Assembly: GCA_026419195.1 (NCBI GenBank)
Contig: JANZZV010000001.1
Location: 124,001-188,000, forward strand
Length of the DNA stretch: 64,000 nucleotides
Source: Fervidobacterium sp.
GTDB taxonomy: Bacteria; Thermotogota; Thermotogae; Thermotogales; Fervidobacteriaceae
Direction of reading: 5' to 3'
Shown here: piece by piece, positions 36,184-45,647 of the stretch
How positions within the stretch are numbered: position 1 is the stretch's first letter
Layout of the letters: every line of letters begins with the position of its first letter
Position numbers and translations under genes: made by a program
Notes under the pieces: generated by a model
What the model was told of the DNA's origin: nothing
Databases searched by the model: none
What the model saw: the letters and a program-made list of their open reading frames with translations, nothing else

Positions 36184-37649
36184 TAGTAATTGATGGTTGG
36201 CATTTGACTTTGGATGATGTTCATAAAGTTAGTAGAGAGTTTGATCAAGTATGTCTGTCAGACGAAGCCTATAAAGTTATGCTTAAAAGTAGAAAAGCTA
36301 TACAACGACTACTTGATGAAGGTAAACCAGTGTACGGTGTGAATACAGGTTTCGGTGCCCTGGCAAGTGTCAGAATATCTAAGGAAAAACTGCGTGAACT
36401 ACAAAGGAACATAGTACTGTCACATTCAGCAGGAATTGGTGATTATCTTGATGAAGACATAGTAAGAGCAATGCTTCTTATTCGTGCAAATGCTCTTGCA
36501 AAAGGATACAGTGGCGTGAGACCAACGGTTGTGGAAAAACTTTTAGAGTTGTTGAATAAAAGAATAACACCGTTAGTTCCGGAAAAGGGTTCAGTTGGTG
36601 CGAGTGGTGACTTGGCACCACTTTCCCACATAGCCATGAGCATAATTGGATGTGGAAAAGTAATTGTCAATGGAAAAATATTGGACATAACTCAGACAGA
36701 CTACGAACCAATTGAGTTAGAAGAAAAAGAGGGTTTGAGCCTAATTAACGGTACGCAGTTTATGGCTGCGTATTTATCTTTGATTGTAAGGGACCTGGAA
36801 AGACTTATGAAAATTGCTGCACTTGTAGCCGCTTTATCAGTAGACGTACTACTTGGTAGTCCATCTGCTTTTGACGAGCGCATTCAGTTAGCAAGGGCAC
36901 ACCCTGGACAGATAACTATAGCACAGTGGTTGAGAGAATATTTGGAAGGTAGCAAATTAAGAGAGAGTCATAGAAATTGTGCCAAAGTTCAAGATGCGTA
37001 CACGTTAAGGACAATACCACAAGTTTATGGTGCCGTTTACGATACAATTCAGTGGGTAAAAGAAATCGTTTTGCGAGAAATAAACGCGGCAACGGATAAT
37101 CCACTCGTATTTGGTGACGAAGTTATAAGTGGTGGGAATTTCCATGGTGAACCATTGGCACTTTGCGCTGATTATCTGGCTATTGCACTCACCTCTATGG
37201 GGAATATGATCGAAAGAAGAATTGACAGGCTTGTAAACCCAAAAGTAAACGAAGGGCTGCCTCCGTTCTTGGCTGGTGGTGAGGAAGGACTCAACAGCGG
37301 ATACATGATTTGGCAATATACCGCCGCTGCTTTATGCAACGAAAACAAGATACTCTCGCATCCTGCCAGCGCAGACAGCATACCAACATCTGCATACCAA
37401 GAAGATCACGTAAGCATGGGAGCAAATGCGGTTAGGAAATTAAAGGCCATATACAACAACTTAGTCAGCTTAATATCGATAGAAGCCATGCTTGGCTGTG
37501 TAGCTTTAGATTCCAGACGCCCTATGAAAAGTTCGGTTTACATAGAGGAATTTTGTGATAAAATAAAGATAAAATTGGAAAAAGACCAGTACTTTGGTGA
37601 AAACTTTGAATTTGTAAAAAATTTGATACTCAGGGAGGTGTATTCATGA
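36180..37649 (+). CDS. hutH: Histidine ammonia-lyase
   Basis: A 489-residue enzyme that removes ammonia from histidine to give urocanate. The electrophilic MIO cofactor forms from Ala141-Ser142-Gly143 in GSVGASGDLAPLSH. Other family blocks are VYGVNTGFGALA, LINGTQFMAAYL, the Asp-Asn pair ATDNPLVF, and STAEQEDHVSMG-like DSIPTSAYQEDHVSMG. Urocanase and later hut genes are not in this window. It overlaps the adenosyltransferase before it and the chemoreceptor after it by four bases each, so all three are translationally coupled. Confidence 0.95.
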   Translation: MIVIDGWHLTLDDVHKVSREFDQVCLSDEAYKVMLKSRKAIQRLLDEGKPVYGVNTGFGALASVRISKEKLRELQRNIVLSHSAGIGDYLDEDIVRAMLLIRANALAKGYSGVRPTVVEKLLELLNKRITPLVPEKGSVGASGDLAPLSHIAMSIIGCGKVIVNGKILDITQTDYEPIELEEKEGLSLINGTQFMAAYLSLIVRDLERLMKIAALVAALSVDVLLGSPSAFDERIQLARAHPGQITIAQWLREYLEGSKLRESHRNCAKVQDAYTLRTIPQVYGAVYDTIQWVKEIVLREINAATDNPLVFGDEVISGGNFHGEPLALCADYLAIALTSMGNMIERRIDRLVNPKVNEGLPPFLAGGEEGLNSGYMIWQYTAAALCNENKILSHPASADSIPTSAYQEDHVSMGANAVRKLKAIYNNLVSLISIEAMLGCVALDSRRPMKSSVYIEEFCDKIKIKLEKDQYFGENFEFVKNLILREVYS

Positions 37650-39634
37650 GTTTACGAGCTAAACTGATACTATCTTTGGTCTTAGTCGGTGTAGTATCTG
37701 CTTTCGTAAGTGTATTTGTCTCGGTACTTGTTTCAACACCGATTGTTCGAGATGCCTCTGCTCAAATTCAGGCACTTGTTCTATCAACACTGAAAAAAGA
37801 TATAGAAGTTTACCTTAGTGAAATTACAAAACCTTTAGCAGATTATTCGTTCAGTGGAGCCATCTCGCCTTACATGACAAACGTTTCAGATGATCTTGGT
37901 ATAAGTCAGTTGGGATGGGGCGTTAGAAATGCATACAGTGCACTTAGTCAAAAAGGATATGTGGATGTATTTGTTGTACTTCCAGATCAACGTGTTGTTT
38001 CAAAAGATGGATTGGTTCAGTTAAAGTTTCCAACTGATATTCTTGAAAAGGTGTTTACAGGTAAAACGAAAACAGATATCTTCATGCCGTACAATTACAA
38101 TGGCAAAAGTTACATGTTAGTAATTGCTGCCGTTTACGATTTTGGAGAACATGTCATAGGTGCCTTGGCTGGACTTTATCCAATGGAAGGATTGCAAAAA
38201 TTGGTTAGTAATATAAAGATAGGAAAAACTGGATATGTGGTTTTAAGCTATGGAACACTTGTTGTTGCACATCCAAAAACTGAATTTGTTGGAAAATTAG
38301 ACCTTGCAAAAGAAGAAGGTACAAAAATCTTGGCTCAAGAGATACTTTCGAAAACAAAAGGTACGGTTGTTTACAATTTCCAAGGTAAAAAGTTCACTAC
38401 GTTTGAGCGAATTGGTAATTACAATTTAACAGCAATTGGTATAATTCCGTTTTCAGAAATAGCGGAAGCAGGAAACAAAATAATTTTGTCCGGAGTGTTT
38501 GCAGGTACGATAATAGCTCTTGGTGCGGCACTGATTGCAATTTTTCTCACAGATACTATAACAAAACGTATAAACTACGTTGTTGATGTAGCACAAAAAG
38601 TTGCACAAAATGATTTGACAGAAAGTATCCAAGAGGAACATCTTGGTAAGGATGAGATTTCCAAACTTGGACATGCGTTTAAATTATTAATTGAAAGTTT
38701 CAAGCAGACCGTTGCTGAAGTTATGAAATTAAGCACACAAGTTTCTTCTGTTTCATTCATGCTTGATGATTTGGCACGAAATTCAGCCGAGGCTGCGGCA
38801 CATTCTAAGGAAACAGTTCAGAAAACAACACTTGAGGTTCAAGATATTGCAGCGGCAACTGAAGAAGCTAACAGTGGTATGGAGGAGATAGCAGCCGGCG
38901 CACAAAACATCGCAAGGTATTCTGAAAAGCTTTCCCAAAGTGCAGAACTTATGAGGGAAAACGTTAGTGCTGTATCTAACAAGATGTTGGAAGTCGAGCA
39001 TTCCGTGGCAGATATTAGGACGGGTATGGGTGAATCGCTAACAGCCATAATTGAGCTTACAAGATTTTCAAATCAGATTGGAGAGATTGTAGACACTATA
39101 TCAAGTATTGCAGAGCAAACAAATTTATTAGCTTTGAATGCAGCTATAGAAGCAGCACGAGCGGGAGAAGCAGGAAGAGGTTTTGCCGTTGTTGCCGATG
39201 AGATCAGAAAGCTTGCTGAAGAAAGTAGGCAAGCAACAAAAAAGATCGCAGAGATTCTTGGTAAGATCGGTGAACAAGCAAAGAAAGTTGAGAAAGTAAC
39301 AACAAACGTAAGTCAGAGAGTTGATGGCTACGTATCTACAGTTAAAGCAGCAGGAGAAAGTCTCAAGCTTTTGATTACAAAGATAGAGGAAGTATCCAAG
39401 ATGACAACAGACCTTGCAGCTACGGCGCAGGAACAAAGCGGAGCAACTGAAGAAGTTAGTGCGGCTATGGATAAGGTAACCAAGAATGTGCAGGAAGTCG
39501 AACACGATATAGAAGAAATGGCTGCACAAATCTCTAATCAGGCTGAGCAAATAAGCGAAGTTAAAAACTACTCAGATGAACTTGCAAACGCCGTGCAAAT
39601 ATTAAACGATTATATAAAGAGATTCAAAATATGA
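37646..39634 (+). CDS. Methyl-accepting chemotaxis protein with Cache sensor
   Basis: A 662-residue chemoreceptor. Membrane segments lie at about residues 7-30 and 278-301. The extracytoplasmic sensor between them has a Cache-type signature (GKTGYVVL...[14 protein letters not shown]). A HAMP domain (about 302-355) leads to the long coiled-coil signalling domain with the conserved hairpin tip ([24 protein letters not shown] region). The ATG overlaps the hutH stop (ATGA) behind GGGAGGTGTATTC. Translation with hutH suggests a ligand related to histidine or its breakdown, which is inference only. Confidence 0.95.
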   Translation: MSLRAKLILSLVLVGVVSAFVSVFVSVLVSTPIVRDASAQIQALVLSTLKKDIEVYLSEITKPLADYSFSGAISPYMTNVSDDLGISQLGWGVRNAYSALSQKGYVDVFVVLPDQRVVSKDGLVQLKFPTDILEKVFTGKTKTDIFMPYNYNGKSYMLVIAAVYDFGEHVIGALAGLYPMEGLQKLVSNIKIGKTGYVVLSYGTLVVAHPKTEFVGKLDLAKEEGTKILAQEILSKTKGTVVYNFQGKKFTTFERIGNYNLTAIGIIPFSEIAEAGNKIILSGVFAGTIIALGAALIAIFLTDTITKRINYVVDVAQKVAQNDLTESIQEEHLGKDEISKLGHAFKLLIESFKQTVAEVMKLSTQVSSVSFMLDDLARNSAEAAAHSKETVQKTTLEVQDIAAATEEANSGMEEIAAGAQNIARYSEKLSQSAELMRENVSAVSNKMLEVEHSVADIRTGMGESLTAIIELTRFSNQIGEIVDTISSIAEQTNLLALNAAIEAARAGEAGRGFAVVADEIRKLAEESRQATKKIAEILGKIGEQAKKVEKVTTNVSQRVDGYVSTVKAAGESLKLLITKIEEVSKMTTDLAATAQEQSGATEEVSAAMDKVTKNVQEVEHDIEEMAAQISNQAEQISEVKNYSDELANAVQILNDYIKRFKI

Positions 39635-39635
39635 T

Positions 39636-39670
39636 AAAAATCCCCTCCAAATATTTGGAGGGGATTTTTT
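39636..39670. terminator. Bidirectional terminator
   Basis: AAAAATCCCCTCCAAA and its complement around a short AT centre, with A-run and T-run on either side, between convergent operons. Confidence 0.92.
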
Positions 39671-39684
39671 AGATTTTTATCGTG

Positions 39685-40092
39685 TTATTCTTCATCAGCT
39701 TCTTCTTCCATATCATCGAGTAATTCTTCGTAGGAGTTTTTTATTTCCTCCTCTTCCTCTTCAATGCTTTCAATAGTGCGTTCTTGGAGCTCTTCTTTTG
39801 ATTGACCAAGTGGATGTTGCGGATCAAGTTTTCCAGAAAATATCTCTATCTTGCTGCCATTCTCGTAAATATACTCTTTTGCTTTAACCGGTATCTTCAA
39901 TACTTTGAGTACTTCAACCATAACCTCTTCATCTAAATCCTCATTTTCAGGAAATTGGATAACCAATGCCCCATTTTCATACGCAAGTTTACAACCTTTT
40001 GAATTTGCAAATTCGACAAGTTCAGGGTTTTTCAGTGCAAAATCAGCTCGCTGTTCACTTACTTCAAGTTCCATAACGTAGTAGAATGACAT
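39685..40092 (-). CDS. Acidic protein of unknown function
   Basis: A 135-residue protein. The first 95 residues look folded (YYVMELEVSEQRADFALKNPELVEFANSKG, then strands LAYENGALVIQFP and KEYIYENGSKIEIF). The last 35 are strongly acidic, with a run of six glutamates and an ending DDMEEEADEE. I do not recognise the family. ATG follows GGGGTGTAACG, two bases after the rpsT stop, as the last gene of the hfq-metK operon. The tail might contact basic partners such as ribosomal proteins. Confidence 0.6.
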   Translation of the reverse strand: MSFYYVMELEVSEQRADFALKNPELVEFANSKGCKLAYENGALVIQFPENEDLDEEVMVEVLKVLKIPVKAKEYIYENGSKIEIFSGKLDPQHPLGQSKEELQERTIESIEEEEEEIKNSYEELLDDMEEEADEE

Positions 40093-40094
40093 CG

Positions 40095-40382
40095 TTACAC
40101 CCCTTGTTCTTTAGCAGCTATGTAAGCTTTAACCTTAGCTGCCAATCTTGATTTCCTCCTACTTGCCTGATTTTTGTGTATCGCGCCTCTTCTAGCTGCT
40201 TTATCTATAGCACTCTGAGCTTTTTTGAAAAGTTCTTGAATTTCCTCTACAGATTTTTTTTGGGCGATTGCGGTTAACACTGCTTTTATCTTATTTTTCA
40301 TACTCGTCTTATATGCTTTGTTCAATATTCTTCTTTTTTCAGAGACACGTACCCTTTTTTCAGCAGATTTTATGTTTGGCAT
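40095..40382 (-). CDS. rpsT: 30S ribosomal protein S20
   Basis: A 95-residue, lysine- and arginine-rich helical protein with the S20 pattern: [34 protein letters not shown], and [20 protein letters not shown]. It binds 16S rRNA early in small-subunit assembly. The ATG follows GAGGAGGTAAATAGGCT. It sits between metK and the acidic gene in one operon. Confidence 0.97.
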   Translation of the reverse strand: MPNIKSAEKRVRVSEKRRILNKAYKTSMKNKIKAVLTAIAQKKSVEEIQELFKKAQSAIDKAARRGAIHKNQASRRKSRLAAKVKAYIAAKEQGV

Positions 40383-40410
40383 AGCCTATTTACCTCCTCA
40401 GTTTTGAAAA

Positions 40411-41601
40411 TTAAAGATTAAATGCAGCTTTTAATTCCCTGACCATATCGGTCTTTTCCCATGTGAAATCCGGATCGTTTCTACCAAAATGACCATAAGC
40501 AGCTGTCTTTCTGTAGATTGGTCTGAGTAAGTTAAGCTTCTTTATAATAGCACCAGGTCGGAAGTCAAAAAGTTCTGTTATAACTTTAAGGAGTTTTTCT
40601 TCATCTACTTTTGCTGTTCCATAAGTGTTAATCATTATTGAAACTGGTCTTGCAACACCTATAGCATAAGCAACTTGAATCATGAACTTATCAGCAAGAC
40701 CTGCGGCAACAACGTTTTTTGCAACGTATCTTGCAAAGTAATGTGCTGATCTATCCACTTTTGTTGGATCCTTTCCACTGAATGCTCCTCCACCATGTGG
40801 TATTGCTCCACCGTATGTATCAACTATTATCTTCCTACCAGTTAATCCGGTATCGGCCGAAGGTCCTCCAAGAACAAACCTTCCAGTTGGGTTAACAAGT
40901 ATCTTAAGCTTACTGTCTCTTAAATTTTCTGGTATCACGGGTTCAATTACATGTTTAACAAGTGCTTCTTTAATCTCTGGTATGGTTACATCTGGTTCGT
41001 GCTGGGTAGAGATAAGCACTGTGTCAACCCTTACCGGTTTATCATTTTCGTCATATTCCACCGTAACTTGAGTCTTTCCATCTGGTCTCAAAAATGGAAC
41101 TATGCCAGTTTTTCTAACCTCTGTAAGCTTCATGGCGAGTTTGTGTGCAAGCATAATCGGTAATGGCATAAACTCTTCAGTTTCGTTTGTTGCGTACCCA
41201 AACATCATACCTTGGTCACCAGCACCGACCTTTTCAAGTTCATCTTCAGCCTTTTGCCCTTCTTTAAACTCAGCTGCTTCGTCAACACCGAGCGCGATAT
41301 CCGGTGACTGACTGTGAATTGAGGAAAGAACAGCGCATGTTTCACCATCAAAACCGTACTTTGCTCTTGTGTAGCCAATGTCGAGTACAGTCTTTCTAAC
41401 AATGTCCTGAACATCTACATAAGCCTTCGTTGTTACTTCGCCGGCAACAACAGCAACACCTGTTGTTAAAAGTGTTTCAACAGCTACACGTGCTCTTGGA
41501 TCCTCTGCAATAATCGCGTCTAAGATGGCATCACTGATTTGATCTGCCATCTTGTCTGGGTGTCCTTCTGTAACACTTTCGCTTGTGAAAAGTCTTCTCA
41601 T
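40411..41601 (-). CDS. metK: S-adenosylmethionine synthetase
   Basis: A 396-residue enzyme making S-adenosylmethionine from methionine and ATP. Motifs visible are [36 protein letters not shown], the catalytic loop region and the glycine-rich [19 protein letters not shown]. Its ATG overlaps the stop of the zinc-protein gene by four bases, with ribosome site AAAAGGAGGCAGAG. There is no SAM riboswitch immediately upstream because the gene is internal to an operon starting at hfq. Confidence 0.98.
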   Translation of the reverse strand: MRRLFTSESVTEGHPDKMADQISDAILDAIIAEDPRARVAVETLLTTGVAVVAGEVTTKAYVDVQDIVRKTVLDIGYTRAKYGFDGETCAVLSSIHSQSPDIALGVDEAAEFKEGQKAEDELEKVGAGDQGMMFGYATNETEEFMPLPIMLAHKLAMKLTEVRKTGIVPFLRPDGKTQVTVEYDENDKPVRVDTVLISTQHEPDVTIPEIKEALVKHVIEPVIPENLRDSKLKILVNPTGRFVLGGPSADTGLTGRKIIVDTYGGAIPHGGGAFSGKDPTKVDRSAHYFARYVAKNVVAAGLADKFMIQVAYAIGVARPVSIMINTYGTAKVDEEKLLKVITELFDFRPGAIIKKLNLLRPIYRKTAAYGHFGRNDPDFTWEKTDMVRELKAAFNL

Positions 41602-41927
41602 CTCTCTGCCTCCTTTTCATATACTTCTTTTGATATGAACTTTCCACCATCTATTTCGATGCTCACTGGCTTATAAGAACCAGTGAATTTTACTTTTAAT
41701 TCGATTTTGTTAGGACATTTAGAACCAACGTAAACTTTGTCTATCATAAAAGGTGCACTTCTGTCGTCGTAGTTTATTATAAAATCATATCCAATTCTTA
41801 AATGACTTCTGAAAACTTCTCCGCATTTATTGCATTTGATGTACACAACGAGTGCGTTTTTGTCTTTGTAAAAAGGATTCAACTCGAGTTCGTGTTCAGT
41901 CTTTTCTCTTCTTTTGAAAAAAAACAT
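41598..41927 (-). CDS. Small zinc-ribbon-like protein
   Basis: A 109-residue protein. After a basic, aromatic N-terminus (MFFFKRREK) it has [17 protein letters not shown], a CxxC pair likely to bind metal, and a later SKCPNKIEL cysteine that may complete the site. Beta strands dominate the rest. It resembles a conserved Thermotogae family without known function. ATG 41927 follows AAGGTGGGTTAAG; a longer frame from 41954 overlaps that site. It overlaps metK by four bases, so the two are co-expressed. Confidence 0.6.
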   Translation of the reverse strand: MFFFKRREKTEHELELNPFYKDKNALVVYIKCNKCGEVFRSHLRIGYDFIINYDDRSAPFMIDKVYVGSKCPNKIELKVKFTGSYKPVSIEIDGGKFISKEVYEKEAER

Positions 41928-41962
41928 CTTAACCCACCTTCTTTGAGTCTCCAAAAATGGCT

Positions 41963-42940
41963 TTACCCGCGTTTTATTAGGCTAAATGTAAAGGTCCCTT
42001 GGTTACCAAAGTCATCGAGAATTTCTATCTTAACATTGTAGTTATTCATTTTCTGCTTGTCAACATCATTTACTTTTATAGAACCAAGGTTGCTATCGCC
42101 GTGCAATTTATAGAAACCACGATACATCAAACTTGTCATAATCGTCTTTTCATCGTAAACCTCATATGGTCTTTCCCATAGCTGCATCGGTAGTTCATCA
42201 AATATAATATGATACACTAACTTATTAGAAAAGTACATTCTTATTTCCTTAACTCCAAGTAAATTTTTTGCTAATTCTGTGTAAGCCTCCACAGCTATTT
42301 TGGGATATTCACCTGAGAAATAATACGTACTTGCGTTAGTGTAGGCATATTCTTTTCCTTCGATTAATATACTTTTCAAAATAACATTTGACTGGACCAC
42401 TCTCAGTTGATTTTTCTCTATAAATTTCAGTGGGTTGTAAAGAATTTTCTCGTCTTTGCTTCTCACTTCGAAATGCGCGTGTGGCTTTGCTGCCTCACCG
42501 GTTCGACCAGAATATCCTATTATTTCCCCTCTGGAGAATTTGATGTCTTCATTTTCAAATTCCACTTCTATTCTTTGCTCGCCAAACTCTGATTTGAGCA
42601 TTGAAACCAATTTATCCAGTCTTTCTGAAAATTTTGAAAGATGCGCGTATAAAGTTCGATAACCATCCATATGCTCAAGCACAACGGTCATTCCATAAAT
42701 GCCATTTTTATCTATTTCAAGTCTTACGAGAAACCCGTCGTCGGCAGATTTTATCGGAACACCTTCTTTTAGGAAAGTGCTGAAATCAACTCCCGAATGA
42801 AAATGAGGTGCACTTCCCGTTGAACGAAATTCCATAAACGTTGCGGTAACGTAGCTGTTATCAACAGGTACGGCATACAAGGAGAAAACTAATGAAGATA
42901 AAATAATCAAAAAATACAAAACTCCAACGCTTTTACTCAT
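41963..42940 (-). CDS. Secreted M23-family metallopeptidase
   Basis: A 325-residue LytM-type protein with a signal peptide ending near SLYA (residue 23). The M23 zinc ligands appear as HFHSGVDF (HxxxD), and HAHFEVR (HxH), with YAHLSKF between. The C-terminal third is a beta-rich domain without recognised family. Such enzymes cut peptidoglycan cross-bridges or, when inactive, regulate amidases; all metal ligands seem present here. It lies between hflX and the zinc protein in a single operon. Confidence 0.85.
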   Translation of the reverse strand: MSKSVGVLYFLIILSSLVFSLYAVPVDNSYVTATFMEFRSTGSAPHFHSGVDFSTFLKEGVPIKSADDGFLVRLEIDKNGIYGMTVVLEHMDGYRTLYAHLSKFSERLDKLVSMLKSEFGEQRIEVEFENEDIKFSRGEIIGYSGRTGEAAKPHAHFEVRSKDEKILYNPLKFIEKNQLRVVQSNVILKSILIEGKEYAYTNASTYYFSGEYPKIAVEAYTELAKNLLGVKEIRMYFSNKLVYHIIFDELPMQLWERPYEVYDEKTIMTSLMYRGFYKLHGDSNLGSIKVNDVDKQKMNNYNVKIEILDDFGNQGTFTFSLIKRG

Positions 42941-42973
42941 TTGCGTTTACCTACCTTTCCTCAAACTGTTTTT

Positions 42974-44236
42974 TCAAATTAATAATTGACTTTTACATTT
43001 TTCAACAACATTTCTTGGACCCTTTAGATCCAAAATTAACGTTCCTTCATCAGTTTGGGATTCTTCTACAATATTCCATTCGAGGTATTCGGAGTACTTC
43101 ATTATCTTTCCAAAATCAGATTGTCGAACATATATCCTTGCTCTATAGTCGAACATATCTATATATTTGCTTATCTTTTTGTAAAGTTGTTCAAATCCTA
43201 TACGCTTCTTCGCTGAGATGAAAACGGCATCTGGATATTCATATTTTACCAACTCCAAATAATCCAGGGGAACCAGATCGATCTTGTTGAAAACAACAAA
43301 GATAGGCTTCTCAAGGACACCTATTTCCCCAAGTACGTTGTAAGAGGCATTGATTTTATCTTTATAGTTCCTGTCGCTAAGATCTACAAGAAGCATTATC
43401 ACGTCAGAATATATAATCTCTTCAAGCGTTGAATGAAAAGCTTCTATGAGTGTGTGAGGTAATTTGTTTATAAATCCAACAGTGTCAGATAAGAGAATAC
43501 ATCTGCTATTAGGAAGTTTTACCTTTCGAACAGCTGGACTAAGTGTTGAAAACAGTTTTTCTGATACGACGATGTCTTTTTCATTTGCCAATGCACTCAA
43601 CAACGTACTTTTGCCTGCATTTGTGTACCCTGCTATTGAAAATATATAATAACCACTTTCAATTCTTGTCTTTCTTGAAATTTGACGCGATATTCTTATC
43701 CTACTAAGCTCACGTTTCAAGTAATTTATTCTTTCTTTTATCTTTCTTCTATCCAACTCCAACAAAGTCTCGCCAGGTCCTCTTGTACCTATTCCACCAC
43801 CTGGATTTGAAAGTTGAACACCTTTTCCTCTTAATCTTGGAAGTTCGTAAGACAATTTTGCCATCTCTATTTGAATTTTTCCTTCTTTTGTCGTGGCGTG
43901 TCTGGAGAAGATTTCGAGAATAACTTGAGTTCTGTCAAGCACTTTGAGCTTTGTATATTCCTCTATATTTCTGTATTGAACGGGTGATATTTCATCATCG
44001 ATTACTATCAAATTTATAGCATTTGCGTAACAAAAGTTCTTAATTTTTTCCAATTTTCCTACTCCTACATAGGTTGCCGAATCCGGATTAACCCTTTTTT
44101 GAATAACCTTATCCACCACTTCTATTTCTATAGTGTTGCAAAGTGCTTCAAGCTCTTCGATCGATTCTTCTGCTTTCTTGTTATAAGAACTTTCGACGGC
44201 AACCAAGATAGCTCTATCTTTCAAAAAATCAACCAA
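42974..44236 (-). CDS. hflX: GTPase HflX
   Basis: A 420-residue ribosome-binding GTPase. The N-terminal domain ends with the glycine-rich linker RLRGKGVQLSNPGGGIGTRGPGE, typical of HflX. G1 is GYTNAGKSTLL, G3 is LSDTVGFINKLPH, G4 is VFNKIDLV. HflX splits stalled or heat-stressed 70S ribosomes. The start is uncertain: TTG 44236 lies too close to AGGGG, while TTG 44224 has a spacing of 12 bases. It follows hfq, as in many bacteria. Confidence 0.95.
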   Translation of the reverse strand: MVDFLKDRAILVAVESSYNKKAEESIEELEALCNTIEIEVVDKVIQKRVNPDSATYVGVGKLEKIKNFCYANAINLIVIDDEISPVQYRNIEEYTKLKVLDRTQVILEIFSRHATTKEGKIQIEMAKLSYELPRLRGKGVQLSNPGGGIGTRGPGETLLELDRRKIKERINYLKRELSRIRISRQISRKTRIESGYYIFSIAGYTNAGKSTLLSALANEKDIVVSEKLFSTLSPAVRKVKLPNSRCILLSDTVGFINKLPHTLIEAFHSTLEEIIYSDVIMLLVDLSDRNYKDKINASYNVLGEIGVLEKPIFVVFNKIDLVPLDYLELVKYEYPDAVFISAKKRIGFEQLYKKISKYIDMFDYRARIYVRQSDFGKIMKYSEYLEWNIVEESQTDEGTLILDLKGPRNVVEKCKSQLLI

Positions 44237-44256
44237 CCCCTTTTTGGATATAAAAA

Positions 44257-44523
44257 TTATTGTTGTTGTTCTTCTTCCGCAGAAGATTGTTCTTCTTCTG
44301 TTTTCATTAACATGATATACTCAGATGGTAAAATAGTACTAATCGCATGCTTGTAAATCAACGTTTGCTGTTTTCCGCTTTCGATTAGCACAGTAAAGTT
44401 ATCAAAAGAACGTACTATTCCCTTGGTTTGAAAGCCGTTGACAAGATAAACCTTAACCTCTATCTTTTTTGTCCTTACTATGTTCAAAAACCGATCTTGA
44501 AGGTTGAACTTTTCTTTTGCCAC
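44257..44523 (-). CDS. hfq: RNA chaperone Hfq
   Basis: An 88-residue Sm-like hexameric RNA chaperone. Sm1 is NLQDRFLNIVRTKKIEVKVYLVNGFQTKG with the distal and proximal RNA-binding residues, and Sm2 is the YKHAISTILPS block (the usual YKHAIS motif). The C-terminal tail is short and very rich in glutamate and glutamine. GTG 44523 follows GGGGGGATTTTT; a longer reading frame from 44559 begins between the promoter and that site. First gene of the hfq-hflX-M23-metK-rpsT operon. Confidence 0.95.
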   Translation of the reverse strand: MAKEKFNLQDRFLNIVRTKKIEVKVYLVNGFQTKGIVRSFDNFTVLIESGKQQTLIYKHAISTILPSEYIMLMKTEEEQSSAEEEQQQ

Positions 44524-44563
44524 AAAAATCCCCCCAAATAATATATTAAAGTAACGCATTCAA

Positions 44564-44591
44564 ATTATACCATAAGTATCTCATTTTTCAA
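44564..44591 (-). promoter_or_regulatory. Sigma-A type promoter for the hfq operon
   Basis: Minus strand: TTGAAA (44591-44586), 16-base spacer, TATAAT (44569-44564), about 40 bases before the hfq GTG. Confidence 0.65.
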
Positions 44592-44675
44592 ATACTTAAA
44601 GCATCTACTTTACGCAAAATCATTTTTAGTCCCCACAAATATGCTTACAACCTTTCTTGTAATTTTTTGTCTATA

Positions 44676-44704
44676 TTGACAATTTTTTTGGATAATGATA
44701 CAAT
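44676..44704 (+). promoter_or_regulatory. Near-consensus promoter for the DUF2089-bactofilin cluster
   Basis: TTGACA (44676-44681), 17-base spacer, TACAAT (44699-44704), with the first start codon 19 bases downstream of the -10 box, so the leader must be short. Confidence 0.7.
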
Positions 44705-44722
44705 AATTTTGGAGGTGGTAAT

Positions 44723-45109
44723 ATGCCAATGATGTTACCTAAATGTCCAGTGTGTGGGAAAGCAATGAAGGTGACCCAACTGAAATGTGATGAAGATGGA
44801 GTTAGTGTTAGTGGATATTTTGAAGTTCCGGCTTTTTGTTTTTTGGATGAAGAAGATGCTAAGTTTATAATTATGTTTCTTAGAACAAAGGGTAATTTAA
44901 AGGAAATGGAAAGACTGACGGGGATAGGTTATTTCGCATTGCGAGGAAGGCTTGACAAAGTACTTGAGAAAATGGGATTAACTCCTATAGAAGAAATGAT
45001 AGAGGAAACTCAGGGAACCGATGAAGATGTTTTTAAGCTTCTTAGGGAAAAGAAAATAACGGTGGAAGAGGCTATCGCCTTGTTGAAAAGAAAAAAAGCA
45101 CAAGAGTGA
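44723..45109 (+). CDS. DUF2089-family zinc/HTH protein
   Basis: A 128-residue protein. A CPVCGKAM zinc-knuckle begins the chain, a small beta domain follows, then a sigma-region-4-like helix-turn-helix (RTKGNLKEMERLTGIGYFALRGRLDKVL). The C-terminal helical hairpin DVFKLLREKKITVEEAIALL also occurs at the N-termini of the next two proteins. DUF2089 proteins are thought to be transcription regulators. ATG follows GGAGGTGGTAAT. Confidence 0.85.
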   Translation: MPMMLPKCPVCGKAMKVTQLKCDEDGVSVSGYFEVPAFCFLDEEDAKFIIMFLRTKGNLKEMERLTGIGYFALRGRLDKVLEKMGLTPIEEMIEETQGTDEDVFKLLREKKITVEEAIALLKRKKAQE

Positions 45110-45134
45110 GCTTTTGAAAGTGAGGTGGAGTATC

Positions 45135-45635
45135 ATGGGAGAGATCCCAAACGATATTAGAACAATTCTGGAGGCCTTAGCAAGAAAAGAGATAAGTGTT
45201 GAGGAGGCAGAGAAACTTATTTTGATCATTAAACAAAAAGATAATTACAGTAAGAAAAGTGAGAAACGCAGCAAGAGTTTAATTGGAAAAGATTTCGTTC
45301 TCGAAAGTGATCAGGAGTATTTGGGAAGTATCGTAGCTGTGAACAGTAACGTTGTTATTAAAGGAAAGGTTATTGGAGATCTTGAATTAGTGTTTAGTGA
45401 TGTGTACTTTTCAGGAGAAGTTGATGGAAATGTCGAGGCTGTTGGCTGCAAGATAAAATGGGATGGCGGGACTATAAAAGGGAAGCTCGAAATCGTAGGC
45501 TGCAATTACTCTGGAATGAAGCCACGTGTAAAAGGTACTGTCAATGAAATTAATAATTTGTTTGTTAATGGTGTTCTTGGTACTGTAAAGTTATTCATAA
45601 AACCTATTATATCCGGAATAAAGATAGAAGAATAG
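45135..45635 (+). CDS. Bactofilin-like protein with N-terminal helical hairpin
   Basis: A 166-residue protein. Residues about 6-32 form the hairpin motif DIRTILEALARKEISVEEAEKL seen also in its neighbours. After a lysine-rich linker comes a short right-handed beta-helix of bactofilin (polymer-forming) type, with steps such as GSIVAVNSNVVIKGKVIGDL and CKIKWDGGTIKGKLEIVGC. Bactofilins polymerise as membrane-associated scaffolds. ATG 45135 follows GAGGTGGAGTATC; the TTG at 45114 has no ribosome site. It is a paralogue of the next gene. Confidence 0.72.
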   Translation: MGEIPNDIRTILEALARKEISVEEAEKLILIIKQKDNYSKKSEKRSKSLIGKDFVLESDQEYLGSIVAVNSNVVIKGKVIGDLELVFSDVYFSGEVDGNVEAVGCKIKWDGGTIKGKLEIVGCNYSGMKPRVKGTVNEINNLFVNGVLGTVKLFIKPIISGIKIEE

Positions 45636-45647
45636 GGGGAGTTGGAT

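Noticed and set aside
40383-41700. SAM riboswitch upstream of metK
   Set aside because: metK overlaps the preceding gene by four bases and is internal to an operon, leaving no room for a leader structure.
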